The notes: generated by a model from the sequence alone, not told the origin. A stretch of DNA of 64,000 nucleotides from Hydractinia symbiolongicarpus (GCF_029227915.1 NC_079883.1:13640001-13704000), one strand, 5' to 3'; counted from the first letter of the stretch, positions 1-11,905 are shown. Numbers and translations: made by a program.

Positions 1-768
1 ATATTAAATTCTTGTGGCTTCTTAGTAACTGGACCCCGTTTATTCCCTAATTAGTGACATTATCAATGACGCTACCACCACTCCGGTACTATTTTCATAA
101 ACAAACAGACAGAATGCGGATATTTCTGGTCCTTAAAACTCGACGTGTTCACCCGTTGTTTTGTAATCTTTTGCTTAGATTATCAGCTATTTTATAAAAC
201 AATTTAGTATCCCCTGTTCGCTAGTTACCAAAAGGTAATAAAATTACCTTACGGACTCGCTTTAATCTTCGTCTAATATCTTTATAACTTGCTGTATTTT
301 TATTTTACCTAATAAAGAAAAACGGTAAAGTCGGGAAATTTGTTCCAGAAAGAACTCCATCAATCAAAACACTATTTACCAGTCGGGTAGAGATGCAATT
401 ATGTTTAAGCTAGGCAACGACAGGAAAGATAAATTAGCCAATCAGTTTATTTTAGTTCGTTTTTTAGAAATTCTTTTATTCTGTTTCGTTCCTTTACGTT
501 CCGCTTCGTGAGAAGACTTTATGAAGTGAAAAACAACCTTGATGTGTCTGAATGTAATAACGACACTGATTAGATCACGCTAATTTTGTTGGCTTTTTAC
601 TCGGCTTTTTACTCGACTCGTAGCTACGCATTTTTTGCCGGTAAGTATTAGTGAAAACAATAAAAATGTTGTTGTTGACGAAAATCAAGTAAAATGATTA
701 TTTATAAAATTGGAGTCAACTTTTAGATTGCCCAACGCACCATTAGTTATATGTGTGTTTTTGTTGTA
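1..768. other. Intergenic, nothing recognised
   Basis: AT-rich sequence without a convincing open frame, splice-flanked exon or repeat terminus. I see nothing assignable before the Helitron end at 769. Confidence 0.5.
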
Positions 769-913
769 CTAGTCGTTAGCCCGTGGAAAAATCCACGGGT
801 TCGCCCGTCCTTTTATACCGCATTGCGTGCGTCTCGCCACCTACGCAGCTAAACTACCATTTTGTGTGACAGACAGACGGACGGACAGACGTATACGGGT
901 ATTATAATACAGA
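769..913 (-). mobile_element. Short non-autonomous Helitron
   Basis: Read on the minus strand, the element starts with TC (TCTGTATTATAATACCC) next to an A. It ends with a hairpin of arms CCCGTGGA/TCCACGGG, then CTAACGA and a terminal CTAG followed by T. A TC start, a hairpin about 10 bases before CTRR, and insertion between A and T define Helitrons. At 145 bp it carries no protein. It is the best-preserved small copy of a family that recurs at 5543, 6928, 8724, 16926 and 40914-46121. Confidence 0.75.
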
Positions 914-1541
914 TTAATACTAAAAGACAAGTGCAGCTCATGACCCTTGAATGTTGTCTAGGAATCTATATATTTCTTTTCCAGAATATCTGTTGGTTTT
1001 AGAGATATAAGTCTTAAATGTTTTGCTAATTATGCGAAATTATGACATCATCAACTATCTCTTATTTTCAAACATGTTTAACTTAAGTGATACACTTGTA
1101 GAACGTCCCAACACACGTAAAAAATAACGGGATCGAAAGTATTACCATTACAACCTTAACTTTTGGTAGACTTATACGAATGTTTTAAAAAATGATTAGG
1201 ATAAATAGACACGGTTGACCAGAAGAATCAAATTTAGTACATATGTAAAGTATTGTCTTTAAAGAGTCTTGAAAAGCACTTGTTGGTTTAGGCGATTGTG
1301 TAAGAAAAGGGTCTACCTAATTTCTGAAGTTTTGAAAGTTTTATCTTCCGCGAAAATGTCTGCTTCTAATGACTTTTATTGCAGCAGCTAGCAATAATTT
1401 TTTGTTGGGGATCAACATTTTAAAATAATGAAATCCTAGTTGAAAATTGTTTTTGTTTGACATATTTATTCGATCAATTCAAAAAGAAGCTTTTAACACT
1501 TTTGTGTGGTGTGGGAGCCAGCTGGTTTTATTAAAAAAAAA

Positions 1542-1592
1542 CATTTAAACACTGCTTAAAAAGTCTACACCCTGGAGGTAGCTAGCTATATG
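1542..1592 (+). repeat. 51-bp direct repeat, copy 1
   Basis: Matches 2088-2138 with two visible mismatches. The shared core contains CTACACCCTGGAGGTAGCTA. The copies lie 546 bases apart and the DNA between them is not obviously related. Confidence 0.7.
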
Positions 1593-1656
1593 ACTTATTT
1601 CGAAGCCTTTACGAAATCTAAAACATATATATTAAAAAATACTAATAATACTAATT

Positions 1657-1687
1657 GCCGCCCCATGCTGCCCCATTATGGGGCGGC
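1657..1687. repeat. GC-rich hairpin
   Basis: Perfect 10-bp arms GCCGCCCCAT and ATGGGGCGGC are separated by 11 bases. It stands out in very AT-rich surroundings. Role unknown; possibly an element terminus. Confidence 0.6.
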
Positions 1688-2087
1688 TTTTAGTCCGCCA
1701 GGAGTAAATAAAAAGATTTTTTTGCTTAGCGATATCTTGCGTTTCGTGCTGTGCTACTTGATTTCGTGTAAACAAACTACTTAAGTAGTACAGCTTCGAA
1801 GTAGCACGAACTTTAAAATAAACGAATAGAACCTAAGAAAAATTTCATTGTGAAGCTGTACTTAAAAGCCAGGTTTGGGCAATTAAAGTCATTTCTATGG
1901 TCGCCGCGATCATAGAAAGGTTTGAGTGAGTATCACTGTGTAACTGACACTGATGCGATGATGACAGTGATCTTTTAAGAATCTTTTAATGGTGACAACT
2001 TTATACATTTTTGCATTACATAGCTGTGAAAAATACTTTGTTGATAATATTGATAGCTAGCTAGATCAATTTCCATGCTGGACTCAT

Positions 2088-2138
2088 CATTTAAACACTG
2101 CTTAAAAAGCCTACACCCTGGAGGTAGCTAGATATATG
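2088..2138 (+). repeat. 51-bp direct repeat, copy 2
   Basis: Second copy of the repeat at 1542-1592. Differences lie at the T/C in AAGYCTACACC and in the final GCTAGMTATATG. Confidence 0.7.
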
Positions 2139-3222
2139 TCTAAGTAATGTAAGTAGCTGCAGTATTTTACTGTTTTTCTTTATGTAAAGTTCTGTAAATT
2201 AGTCATCCCTAAAATTCACCTGTGCAAAAAGAATGTGTAAGTTTGGATTTGGGGAAAGAGAGAGCACTCACATTTTTAAAAACATCCAATTGACGTTCGG
2301 CTAAAATTCAGAGAACGTACACAAAAAAATTTAATAAAATATAAACTGCAACACAGTTACGCACTTACTCACTGAGTCCACTTGGAAATTCGCATTCTTT
2401 GTGTGTAGCTAGAAGTGCGTATTTGCGTTTGCAGCTTTTATATGATAACCAAGATTTTTCTGTACAAATTCAACAGTTGCTCCAAGCGTTCTTCACGAAA
2501 CCACCCACCCACCATGACAAACTTCCATTTAGCTTTGCAGCAACAAAGGTTTATGAGCTCGTTCACAGAAAGTAATGTAGCTAGCATGCTCAAAGAAAAA
2601 GGAAGCGGTATTCTAAAGGCGTATCAAAGTGTACTAGGGGAGGGCTTACATATTTATATACGCTTTAAAAAATTATTTTTTTGGTATCTTAGACCTGCCA
2701 CAGTTACCAATTGTCCCTTTTTTAAGTAACGTGTTATAATTAATAGTCATTAAGTTGAATTTTCGGGGAGGGGTGATCTGTAACTCGAGAAAGGGGTAAG
2801 TCGAAAGCAAAGCATACAATGGAGTATAAGATTGACGATTTATAGTATGTACGCATTTTTGAATAGACCCATTATATAATTGTTGCCAAATTGATTTTTG
2901 TCTGTTTTACCCACACATGACTGGTTAATTCTTAAACTGTGACTTTATTTTTGGATTGCTTTTTGATCAATTATATATTTTTTAGAGTCAAAAAAAGGAC
3001 AAATTTAATCGAGATCCAACTGAAAATATAAAGGACGTACTTGTAAATGATTAAAGGAAAAGTCCTTCTTATACGTCACAACCAGTAAACCACAAGGTTT
3101 TTTGGCTTAAACTTGCAGAAAAACTGGCCACCATTAACATAAACTGATGCATATATCTATAGATTTTGTTTTTGCAGATTTTATAGATTATGCCTTTAAA
3201 TTTTTTACCTATAAATTCGATT

Positions 3223-3275
3223 TAAAAATATTAAAGCTGCAGGTCTATAGTAGACCTACAGTTTTAATATTTTTA
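3223..3275. repeat. Palindrome of about 53 bp
   Basis: Near-perfect inverted repeat. The outer arms are TAAAAATATTAAA and TTTAATATTTTTA, and the inner arms are GCAGGTCTA and TAGACCTAC around a tiny loop. It is probably a relic of a foldback element. Confidence 0.6.
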
Positions 3276-3949
3276 GAGTAAAAGTTGGCCTGATTTTTTT
3301 TTATATTTTTATGTTGTATGATATATGCTTTTACATTTTTTATGCGTGTGTCTGAAAAAAGTGTTATTTTGTCCTAAAATCTTATTTTTTGATTGGGATT
3401 TTTTAATTCAATATTTAAATAAATATATAAAGATTTTTTTTTTGAATGCTTTACACACTACATTTTAAACATTTTGGAAGTATCAATTGTGCATACAAAA
3501 CAGTATAAATATAATCTAATGTAGCAAGAAATTCAGTCGTATTTTACTGTATATAATACTGTCCAAAATAATTCTTTAAAAAACTTAACTGGAAATATTT
3601 TGTTAATCTTTTCGGATCCTAATAGTTATAGACTGTTTGCTGCTCTTGAAAAAATCTACTAGAAACTTTAAATTTAAACCTAGCATAGAAGCTTGCGGAG
3701 GTAGAATGTGCACACGTGATCAGATAAAACGCACTGAGTATCCTTTCATTGTGCACTTCGCGTGTTGGTGCAACCTCGAGCCCAGGGTTTATAAAAAGGT
3801 TGGTGTTGGGGCTAATCATCGCTTTGGAAAATAAGGGGTGCATATGTATCAGCTTTGAAAGAACAACTGTCGTATCATGGTAAACAAGGGCGGCAAGTAG
3901 TTTTTATTTAAGGTTTATATGGCCAACTTGGTATAGGTGTTCTTTTTTT

Positions 3950-4647
3950 TCTATATAATAATACGCCAGTTCCGTGTGTCTGTAACAGGCAAAGTGGATG
4001 TTTTTTCTAAAGAAACACCCGCGATATCACTTTTGCTACACTTTTAATTTTATTCTGTCTCTTGTGTGCTTTTTCAAATTCATTTAAAATTTTTGTTTTA
4101 AAAAAGTTATGGTTAATTTATTTTATTGCTCCCATAAAAACCTTTGTGTAATGATGTAAACTTTTTTACACAAAAGTCACTGGTAATTAATTTTTATTAT
4201 TCCCTTAAGCACGTGTCTATTGTCTACTTTTATATATATTGGTTTCATTTATTCCCGCTTGAATGGAATTAACAACAAAACGTTTTGACAAAAAGAACAA
4301 TGAATTTCGCTGATTGGCTAAAATAAATCATGTGATAAAATAAAGTGATTTCATTAGTTAGGAATTCTATTGGCCGCGAATTTAAATTTACCGTGAAGGA
4401 AGCGTTGTTATAAATTGTTATACGAGTAAAGTCACATGCAATCAACGTTGTTATTATTGTTTTCAATTTCGTTCAAAAGTTTTATTTGTTTGCGTCTTTA
4501 AAATGAAACTGACAACAAATGATTTTGTGATCAGAAACATAAATTTTAAAACCTTTTGAGTGGATATCTCCACGAGATTTCGTGTAAAACGAACGAATAA
4601 AATAAATTCAAGTGGATTATTCCACGGGTTTAAATAACGATTACTTG
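3950..4647 (+). mobile_element. Decayed non-autonomous Helitron, about 0.7 kb
   Basis: The 5' end TCTATATAATAATACGCC, followed by the subterminal block CAGTTCCGTGTGTCTG, is shared with 40914 and 41461. Near the 3' end is a hairpin GTGGA-TTAT-TCCAC (4612-4625). The expected CTAG is mutated to CTTG (4644-4647), followed by the expected T. No protein is encoded. The 5' flank is T instead of A, so the left boundary is less sure. Confidence 0.6.
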
Positions 4648-5542
4648 TAATAATAGCGAAAGAGACGTTAAGGGACGTTAATGAAAGCGAAACATGGTGC
4701 TTTGTTTAAGATTGTAGATTCTTCTCAGGAATTGTATTAAAACAGCAAACTTGCTTAAAAGAATTAAAAAGACTTGCTGTTTTGTGTTGGTGTTTTATTG
4801 GTGGTTAAAAGGGTGTGGCATATCTTCCTTAACTTTTGCCTGCCTTTGGTAGCTGGCGCAGGATTTTTCGGTCTAATTAATGTATCAAAAACAGTAAAAT
4901 ATGATGTCAGAACTTTCTTGAAAGTTAAAAAGATGATCTTTATCTCTCCAGAAAAATTCCCTTTTATAGAATAAAATTAAAGGGAAAACTTTAAATTTAC
5001 TTAGAAAAAAATCAAAATGAATGAAAAGTTCCAGTAAAGAAAATATTTGGAAGACAGATACTGACTAAAGTTTTGCATACCTCTTTACAAATCTTTCAGA
5101 ATCACTTAACCCATGCCACTGGCATCTTCATGTAAATTGAAATACATGTGTTATAAAAGTTCGTTCTAACTCCAGTGAGACCAATGGTAACAATTGATTC
5201 TTAGGTACCATTATGCTTAATTAATGTTCGACCACTTCTCAAGAGATGTACCTAATGAAAGTAGTTTGTTCTCTATCTACGTGTTTTATCAATTTCCTTT
5301 TTTTGGTTATGACATTATTTAGTATTTACGACAAATAATCTGCTTTTTTATTATAACTCGTTTGGATAATTTCAATGGAAAGGCAGAAATAAAATAATCA
5401 ATAAACAAATGATCCACTTACAAAAACGCCTGAAAATTTACTGCTCTTCCCATCATAACAAAGAAGCTGCATCGAAGAAACAATAAAAGTTTACATAAGA
5501 AAGTTTTTAAAGTAAACTTTTGTGAAATCACGCAATAGACAA
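4648..5542. other. Intergenic, nothing recognised
   Basis: No coding, RNA or repeat signal that I can support. Confidence 0.45.
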
Positions 5543-5664
5543 TAGGTCAGCCGTGGAAATATCTACGGGGTCGCCCCTCTTTTATGCATCGCATTTTGTG
5601 TCTCCGTAGCACGACGTTTTTCTCGCACACAAACTGACAGACGTAATACGGCTATTATTGAAGA
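5543..5664 (-). mobile_element. Short degraded Helitron
   Basis: On the minus strand it begins TCTTCAATAATAGCCGTAT, related to the TC end of the copy at 769. Toward the 3' end it has the imperfect hairpin CCGTAGATATTTCCACGG. The terminal CTAG is eroded. It abuts another terminus at 5667. Confidence 0.5.
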
Positions 5665-5666
5665 GA

Positions 5667-5945
5667 CTAGTCGGAAAACTCGGCGTCTAAACGCCGGAGT
5701 AAGCCACAAGTGAAGGTGTGACGCGGCGTTGAACACTCTGTGGAGCGCTAAATAAGAGTCGTAAACTGTGTCACACGATGAGCGCTTTAGTACAGGTATG
5801 CAGTATGTCCTAAATTAAGTGAAGCGCATACACCATTGTAGTGTTGCGACTGTAACATATTTTTTTAAAAATAACTTACCCGCAACAAAAACTGAAATAA
5901 AAATAGAGTTTACAAACCGTTGTTACACCGTCATAGCACAAACAA
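5667..5945 (-). repeat. Dispersed repeat, possibly a second Helitron family
   Basis: Members share a block of the form AAACGCC..AAGCCACAAGT, then a CCGTTGAACAC-like block, and later a block around CCGTTGTTA. The left edge on the plus strand is CTAG (5667-5670) followed by a hairpin CGGCGT-CTAA-ACGCCG (5681-5696). Read on the minus strand, that is a Helitron-like 3' end (hairpin, then 10 bases, then CTAG, flank T). Related copies lie at about 6003-6310 and 20900-21160, with eroded ends. The 5' end is not located. Confidence 0.5.
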
Positions 5946-6002
5946 TCAGTCAATATTATTTTATTTTGCAGAATAATTGTCTGTGAAAGTTGAAAAATAA
6001 AT

Positions 6003-6310
6003 CGTGACACCGAGCTGAGCGCTTAGTACAGGTAAACCGTGTCGCACATGCGTTTAGGCTTAATACCCTTTTCAAAAAACTGTATTGCAGCTTTGACAAA
6101 ACACAGGATACACTCTGTTGAAACGCCGGGTTAAGCCACAAGTAACTGTGTTACCCGCCGTTGAACACCCAAATGAGTGATTAATAAGAACTGTCTGTTT
6201 TGCAATAAATAATTTTCGACATTTTAAGCTGAAATAAAAACACAGAATACAATCCGTTGTTATTTCGTCACAGATACACCGTGTCCCACATGAGTATAGG
6301 CGCAACACCA
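6003..6310 (-). repeat. Dispersed repeat, second copy
   Basis: Shares the GAGCGCTTAGTACAGGTA block and the GCCACAAGTAACTGTGT block with the copies at 5667 and 20900. The order suggests two partial copies abutting near 6110. Open frames across it at 5956-6311 are repeat-derived and have no domain. Confidence 0.55.
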
Positions 6311-6927
6311 TTTTTCAAAAATTCAGGAAACAGCCTGGCGTTACCCGGTCCAGTTAAGAAAATTACTTAGCAATTTTATTTAGCAGAAAAATGTTCATAA
6401 CTGTAATAAAAGCTGCAGCCACCTGACTGTATTTAGCATAATTAGTGTTAGGAATGTTAGTAGTCAAACTGTATTAGGCTACTTTAACATTTAGTTAGAG
6501 GTAGCTAAAGACCTATAGATAGATTGCCATAACAAGAAACACAGGTGAATAATAGTATACCAAACTGAATAAAAACTGCAAAAAAATAGGAGTATGTAAA
6601 GCTAAAGTATAGCTAGCCAAGCTGGTTCAAAATCTACGTTCCTTGCCAAAAACTTCAAATTGGTGATTTAAGATTTGTACGAGGATAGAAAAACGTAAAA
6701 ATATATGTGCCTTAACATGAGAGAACAAATACTGCAACACTAAAAAGCTAATAGGCTCCATAGCATGTTTTCGTTGTTTACACGGTTTTGGCGTGATTCC
6801 GAAATTATTCCGATATTAAGCTGCGTCTAACCGAAAAGCAGAGGTCCCTGAAAATCGGGCTCTGCTCTGTTATTCCGAAAAAGCTGCGCGCAACCATTTC
6901 TAACAGACAGAATACGGCTATTATATA

Positions 6928-7040
6928 TTAGTCCGTGGATAAAACCACGAGGTCGCCCGTCCTTTATATATATCGCATTTTATGTTTCCATAACACGACT
7001 TTTTTCTTGCACACAAACGGACAGACGGAATACGGCTATG
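6928..7040 (-). mobile_element. Short degraded Helitron
   Basis: The left edge TTAG (minus strand CTAA, a CTRR variant) is followed by the hairpin CCGTGGATAAAACCACG and the family block GGTCGCCCGTCC. The right edge fades after ACGGAATACGGCTAT. Immediately to the left (6902-6927) is a fragment of the opposite terminus of another copy (ACAGACAGAATACGGCTATT). Confidence 0.5.
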
Positions 7041-7700
7041 AAACTAAGAGATGCAACTGCATAAAATAAAAGCTATTATCTGTAGACATAAATAGAGATA
7101 AAAAATTGTATGGATATATTATGGATGCATAAAAAGTTTTGCATAATATAATTTCTTAAAATGAAACTAGGAAATAATATACGAGAAACGACAGAGTTAG
7201 TTTGTACAACCAACAAGAGGATTGTTTAGATAGCACCATAAGGTCAGTAAAAATTTGATTTTGTGAAATACGTCAAGGAACTGTTGATTTAGTAAATACA
7301 GTTTTTAGAATTTTTGATTTTCGATTTTTCCACTCATACATTTCAAAGAAAAGTTTACTTTATGACCCATTAATGCTAAGTAAATCAGCATTTCTGAAAA
7401 AAATATGGCGGTGTTTTAGGAAAGGTGATTTCACAGGAAATGTCTTATTTTTATATTTTTCTTCAATTTTGGATAGCAATATCGTTGTTCATTCCTTTAA
7501 TTTTATTATATATATTTTCAATCTAGTCAAAGTTATGTTTTATGTAAACATTGCCAGTGTTTTATCCACTTTCAGGTTTTTGGAGAAAAGGCAAGGAATG
7601 AGATAAAAATGGAATGCTTGCAAGTTATTTTTAAAACAGTGTGCTTTTATAAACATCAAACTTATGTGTGATTATTATAAAATCAGCCAAAAATCTATAT

Positions 7701-7864
7701 GTATTTTCAAAAACACTTTATTAAAATTGCACGAAGCTTTTCGTAACAGTGTCGTTAGTTAAAAAGAAATTCTGAAATATTTTTTCACTTGATGATGTAA
7801 CACTGTTACGAAAAACTTCGTGCAACTTTATTTTATTTCAAATAAAGCGTTTTTTTAAAAATAC
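7701..7864. mobile_element. Foldback/MITE-like element, 164 bp
   Basis: Long inverted arms of about 55-65 bp: GTATTTTCAAAAACACTTTA on the left pairs with the complement of the right end TTTTTTTAAAAATAC. The arms continue through GCACGAAG and TTTCGTAACAGTGT. The unpaired centre is about 45 bases. No obvious target duplication, so the superfamily is open. Confidence 0.65.
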
Positions 7865-8723
7865 AACCACTGAGAGAGAGTGCAATTTCTGGAATTGCGT
7901 TTCTTTTGAAAACTAAAGCAATTTATTTGTATTCACATATTTAATTCTTATCTGCATTTAAACATAAAAAAATTAATTGACATTAATGCATCATCCAACC
8001 AAACGACTTAATTTAAATTTGGAGGAAGGAAAAGGAGAAGAAGGAATAACTTCTTTAAAGCCAAAGAGTAGTTAAATGTGAAAGTCATGTATTAAATGGC
8101 AGTGTGACTTCGGCACGTAAGTGTGACTTCCGCACGTAAGTGTGTCTTCGGCTCATAAGTGCGAATTCAGGACATAAGTTGTTTTCAGATTAGTTTATCA
8201 TTTCACTAGTCTAATGCATCAAGTCACAGACCTACCCATCTCATAGGTTTTTCCCAGAGGTAGCTTACATAGCCTCGAAAACAGTACTTTGGCCATTCTA
8301 CAACAGAAAAACATTGGAATCTGACTTGAATTTTTAGCCAAACTAAGGATGTGTCTGATTGAGCACTAAACATCCCACCTCCTTATTACATAAATTCTAC
8401 TTTTAGAACAAAGTCGTCGTTGATTATAAATGCACTTTTAAGTCAATTCGTTCCTAAATCAAGCAAAGATTTACCTCACTTTCACCTTTATTATAGAAAA
8501 GTTTGTTTACACAAAGCCAGTTAAAGGGGCTACGAAACGGCTGTTGGTTTTAGACTTTAGTGACTTACACGAAAGTCTAGCTAATAGCGGTGGAAAAAAT
8601 TGTGATTACTGGGGATGAAAATAACAACTTAAATGATCTAAAATATGGTATTGGGTATCCAAATATAACTAAAAATGACAGAAAAGTGCCCTACATATAC
8701 TGAATATCCATGATTTATTCAAT

Positions 8724-8839
8724 TTAGTCGTTAGCCCGTGGAAAAATCTATGGGCTCGCTCGTCCTTTTTATACTTGCGCAGCTAAGCTACCATTTTGCG
8801 TGACAGACGGACAGACGTATACGGGTATTATAATATAGA
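8724..8839 (-). mobile_element. Short Helitron inside duplication I
   Basis: On the minus strand it runs from TCTATATTATAATACCCG (A-flanked) to the imperfect hairpin CCCATAGATTTTTCCACGGG, then CTAACGACTAA. It is 116 bp and closely related to the 769-913 copy. I found no counterpart in the right-hand copy of the duplication, so it probably inserted after the duplication. Confidence 0.65.
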
Positions 8840-9339
8840 TAAGTACCTACCTTGCTTTTACTCAAACTTTCCAATAAAATAAACTTAAACCTATATATGT
8901 CCTTCGAGTAAGTTTATAGCACACAAATCCAGTCTAAACAACAACAATGACTTAGAAATTAATAAAGGTATTAATTACATTCCTAAACGTAGTAACACAG
9001 CATTTTCTAACAAATACAGCTCCTCATGTTGTGTTTGTTCCCTCGTTAAAACAAACTTTCTATTTATTGATATTTAATATCGTAGTTTATTTTACCTCCC
9101 AAAAAAGAGAACACGTGTTTTTGCCGCTGACGATTATGCGTCGATGGAATTGGTTAATGCGTCTAATTTGTATAAAAGTTACCAAGTTTTAGTCTTGCTG
9201 AATCAGTACTTATAGAGTTAATAGAAAAAGGTAGTTTTTTAATTATTTCGAATATTTATACAGGATATAGCCACTTCAGTGTTTGAAACACTATTATTAA
9301 TGTGGGTCCTATGTGCAGAATGTAAACATTAAGTATACA

Positions 9340-9484
9340 CCGGCATTACCTACCCAATTTCCCTCACATGCCATGAGTTGACCCGTAGCTGTGGTAAAGA
9401 CACTTGCTAAACATGACCGCGCTATGGACTGAACCACGGACCTTGTGATTACGAAGCGAACTCCATAACCACAAGGCTACATTG
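9340..9484 (-). mobile_element. tRNA-headed SINE
   Basis: The minus strand has a tRNA-like head with an A-box-like TAGCCTTGTGG (9469-9479) and a B-box-like GGTTCAGTCC (9426-9435), about 34 bases apart as in RNA polymerase III promoters. An unrelated tail follows (GGTCATGTTTAGCAAGTGTC). The stem pairing expected of a true tRNA is absent. Related relics are at 28691, 55757 and perhaps 56266. Confidence 0.6.
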
Positions 9485-9959
9485 GTACTGAAAAACGCAC
9501 CCCTCCCAGGTCCTTAAACTTTCCACCCTGAGCTTCTAGAGTTATGACATAGCTGGCATCACGCTGAGTTAACATCTTAGCTCAGTGGCATTTGTACGGT
9601 AATTTCTTATTTCACTGAAATATCTCCTTGCCTAGCATTAATATTGTCCGCAAAACGTATTCCGCATAACGACCTTTTATTTCCACCGAACTCAAATCTT
9701 TCTTTCTCTTCTTTTCACAGTCTCCCATGCTTCAGTACTCCTTCGTTTGAGCTGCTATCCATTTTGGAGCATTAACTCAATAGCATTATTTCAGATATTT
9801 AGCATATTTAGCGTGTTAACGTTTAGAGATTTAAAGATATTTCCAAATCTGCTACAAAAGCTTAACAGGGGGAAAGCAAGAGGAGAGAAATGAAAATTGT
9901 ATTAAATATTACCATTGTATCACACCGTAAGTATCCAATTGCAATCATTCTTGATGGGA

Positions 9960-11275
9960 AATGTTATTTTGACTGTGACGTTGAGCCTGATAAGTGTATT
10001 ATTGATGATGGTATTAGTGTAGAAGCTGTTCCTCACAGCCAGCTATAGAATGTCAAGTAGGAAGCAAACTTGATTAGAGAAGTGATAAAGATTTTAATCA
10101 GACTTTTAATGATGAATAATGCAAACACTATCTTCAATTGCAAAAAAAGAGGGTAGTCAAGGATTCACTCTAACGTGCATTTGAATGGTCTCAGAGGCAC
10201 AACATAGGAAAAGGTGGCATTGCAGCCACCACTTTTGACATCTTAGTTAATTATCAATATTATATAAGGTTCTACTCCTTGAGACATTTTGTGAGCAAAC
10301 TAACCTATACAGCATAAGCATATGACATGTAACGGTGTAATTTCTGCTATGTCAAGAAACTGCTTTTTTATGTTATACAGAACTTCTGTTGATAATTTGT
10401 TGATAACGGAAAAAACTAAAGAAAATGTTTTTGCATGGTATATTCCTCCCTTGACTTTTCGAACATTCAACCAGCTTAAGGAACGCCAAATGTGGTACAG
10501 AGAAACTATACGTTTAAATCGAATGAAAACTGTTCCAATGGCAGAAAAGGATTGAGAAGGTCGTGGTAGCTATGAATAACGTACAAATCAGATAAACAAC
10601 AGTATGTCGTATTGGTGGTACGGCAAGAAAGCTGTAATCCTGTTTTTATCAGACGTCAAGCCTATTAATTCTTCATCGACATGTCTGACTTGCAAAAAAG
10701 CATTGTCACGCAAGAAATGTATGTAGAAAATTATCAAGCTTCATATGATGTGTTTATTTTATAAAGCAAACCTAAGTCTTATCGTTGGTTATATTTATAT
10801 TTAGTCTCATATCGTTCTCATAACTTTAGTAAATCCATGGTTTCTCTACCTCTAAGATCATTATAAAGCATATGCCGAATTTGCAATGGGGCTTGGGCAA
10901 GTGGAAAAGCTCTATATCGTTTCACTTAACTAATTTTGAGTTAATATTCGAACAGGAAACATTTGAAAGTAGCTATTTGTCTGAAGTATTTTATCCTTTA
11001 AAAATATTAATAAATAAAAAAATGAATTAAATAGGTAAGGTAAAGGAAATAAATAAAAAGCGTGCAACTTTTTAAAGTGACCCAATACGATATATTGGAC
11101 AATATGGATTCAATCACATCCCCTACAACTGTGGAATGTAGCAGCAATGAAAACATTGCAAAATCGGTTTTTCTTGCAACAGTTGCAACAAATGCAATAC
11201 TTTTCCTTGTATCCGTAAAGACAAAAATTGTTTTTGTGACGTTCATGCTGAGTGCTACGTTTACATATTCTTGAA
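9960..11275 (+). pseudogene. Decayed piggyBac transposase, copy 1
   Basis: Translation in shifting frames gives the order of piggyBac landmarks. There is an acidic N-terminal stretch near 9970-10020, then MSRNCFF (about 10350) followed by a VDNLLIT-type segment. Next is GRGSYE then a stop (10559 on) with WWYGKKAV just downstream, NPWFLYL (about 10830), and a C-terminal cysteine-rich zinc-ribbon region at 11150-11275 reading HCKIGFSCNSCNKC then CF and HAECY. Many stops and frameshifts break it, so it cannot be active. Terminal repeats and TTAA flanks were not found. In the family this enzyme cuts and pastes elements at TTAA. Confidence 0.7.
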
Positions 11276-11905
11276 TGAAAGTGACTACAGTCTCTGGGTT
11301 TTTAACGAAAATGTATTTTTTGTTGTTGTTGTTTTTTTTAATGTATTTTACCTTTGCAGCAATGTTTAAGAACTCCAATAATTGAAGAAAATCTGTTTTA
11401 TTTCTATTAAAAACTTGTAATTTTTCAAATTTGCTCCTTAAAGGCCAATTCTAGTAGATGTTTCACAAATTAAATATGTATAAGGGAAACAAATTCCAGA
11501 AAAATTGATTACTGCTTCTTAATAACAACCCCAAAAGCTTTTTTTAGAAACAGAAACCTTTACTAGACTTTGAACATGGTGGGCTCTGAAGGGCGCCTAG
11601 AGAGTGAGTTTTATTGATAATGAGGTTTTGTTTTTTCATTTAAAGTATAGGCTTACCGCATCAGAGTAATCACCAACGAGTTCCGTTTGTTTTCTATTAC
11701 AATGTGAAGGAAACATATTTTTATGCTTTCTTCACAATTTTGTGTAAAGAAATCATTTAAATGAAATGTACTTCTGCCACGTTGTTCTTTTTATGCGTAT
11801 AACTAAATTAATATTTACAAAAGCTGATAAGGCTGAGATTGCTCCAAACAAAAATAAATCGTTTATGAATACTAAGTATTAAGTAGGCGAATCAATTAAA
11901 CCAAG

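Larger units (their letters stand above)
914..3949. other. Intergenic with small repeats and hairpins
   Basis: No supported gene. It contains a 51-bp direct repeat (1542 and 2088), a GC-rich hairpin at 1657 and an AT-rich hairpin at 3223. A 104-codon open frame at 2415-2729 has no recognisable domain and no clear splice or promoter context, so it is not called. Confidence 0.5.
8100..11400 (+). repeat. Segmental duplication I, left copy
   Basis: Collinear but strongly diverged from 12570-16490. Landmarks in order are a GTGACTTYGGYACRTAAGT block (8.1/12.6 kb), a CCACCTC..TAC block with AAATGCAC (8.37/13.18 kb), a GCGTC..TTGTATAAAAG-type block (9.1/13.75 kb), the TTAGCTCAGTG block (9.58/14.07 kb) and a decayed piggyBac transposase. 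This copy additionally holds a small Helitron and a SINE. Confidence 0.65.

Noticed and set aside
2415-2729. Possible first exon (104 codons)
   Set aside because: The middle looks mildly protein-like, but I found no family motif, no donor site at a sensible place and no partner exon.
9420-9480. Genuine tRNA gene
   Set aside because: A- and B-box-like motifs are present, but the acceptor, anticodon and D stems do not form and a SINE tail follows.
11007-11378. 123-codon minus-strand frame
   Set aside because: It is antisense to the cysteine-rich end of the decayed piggyBac transposase, with no domain of its own.
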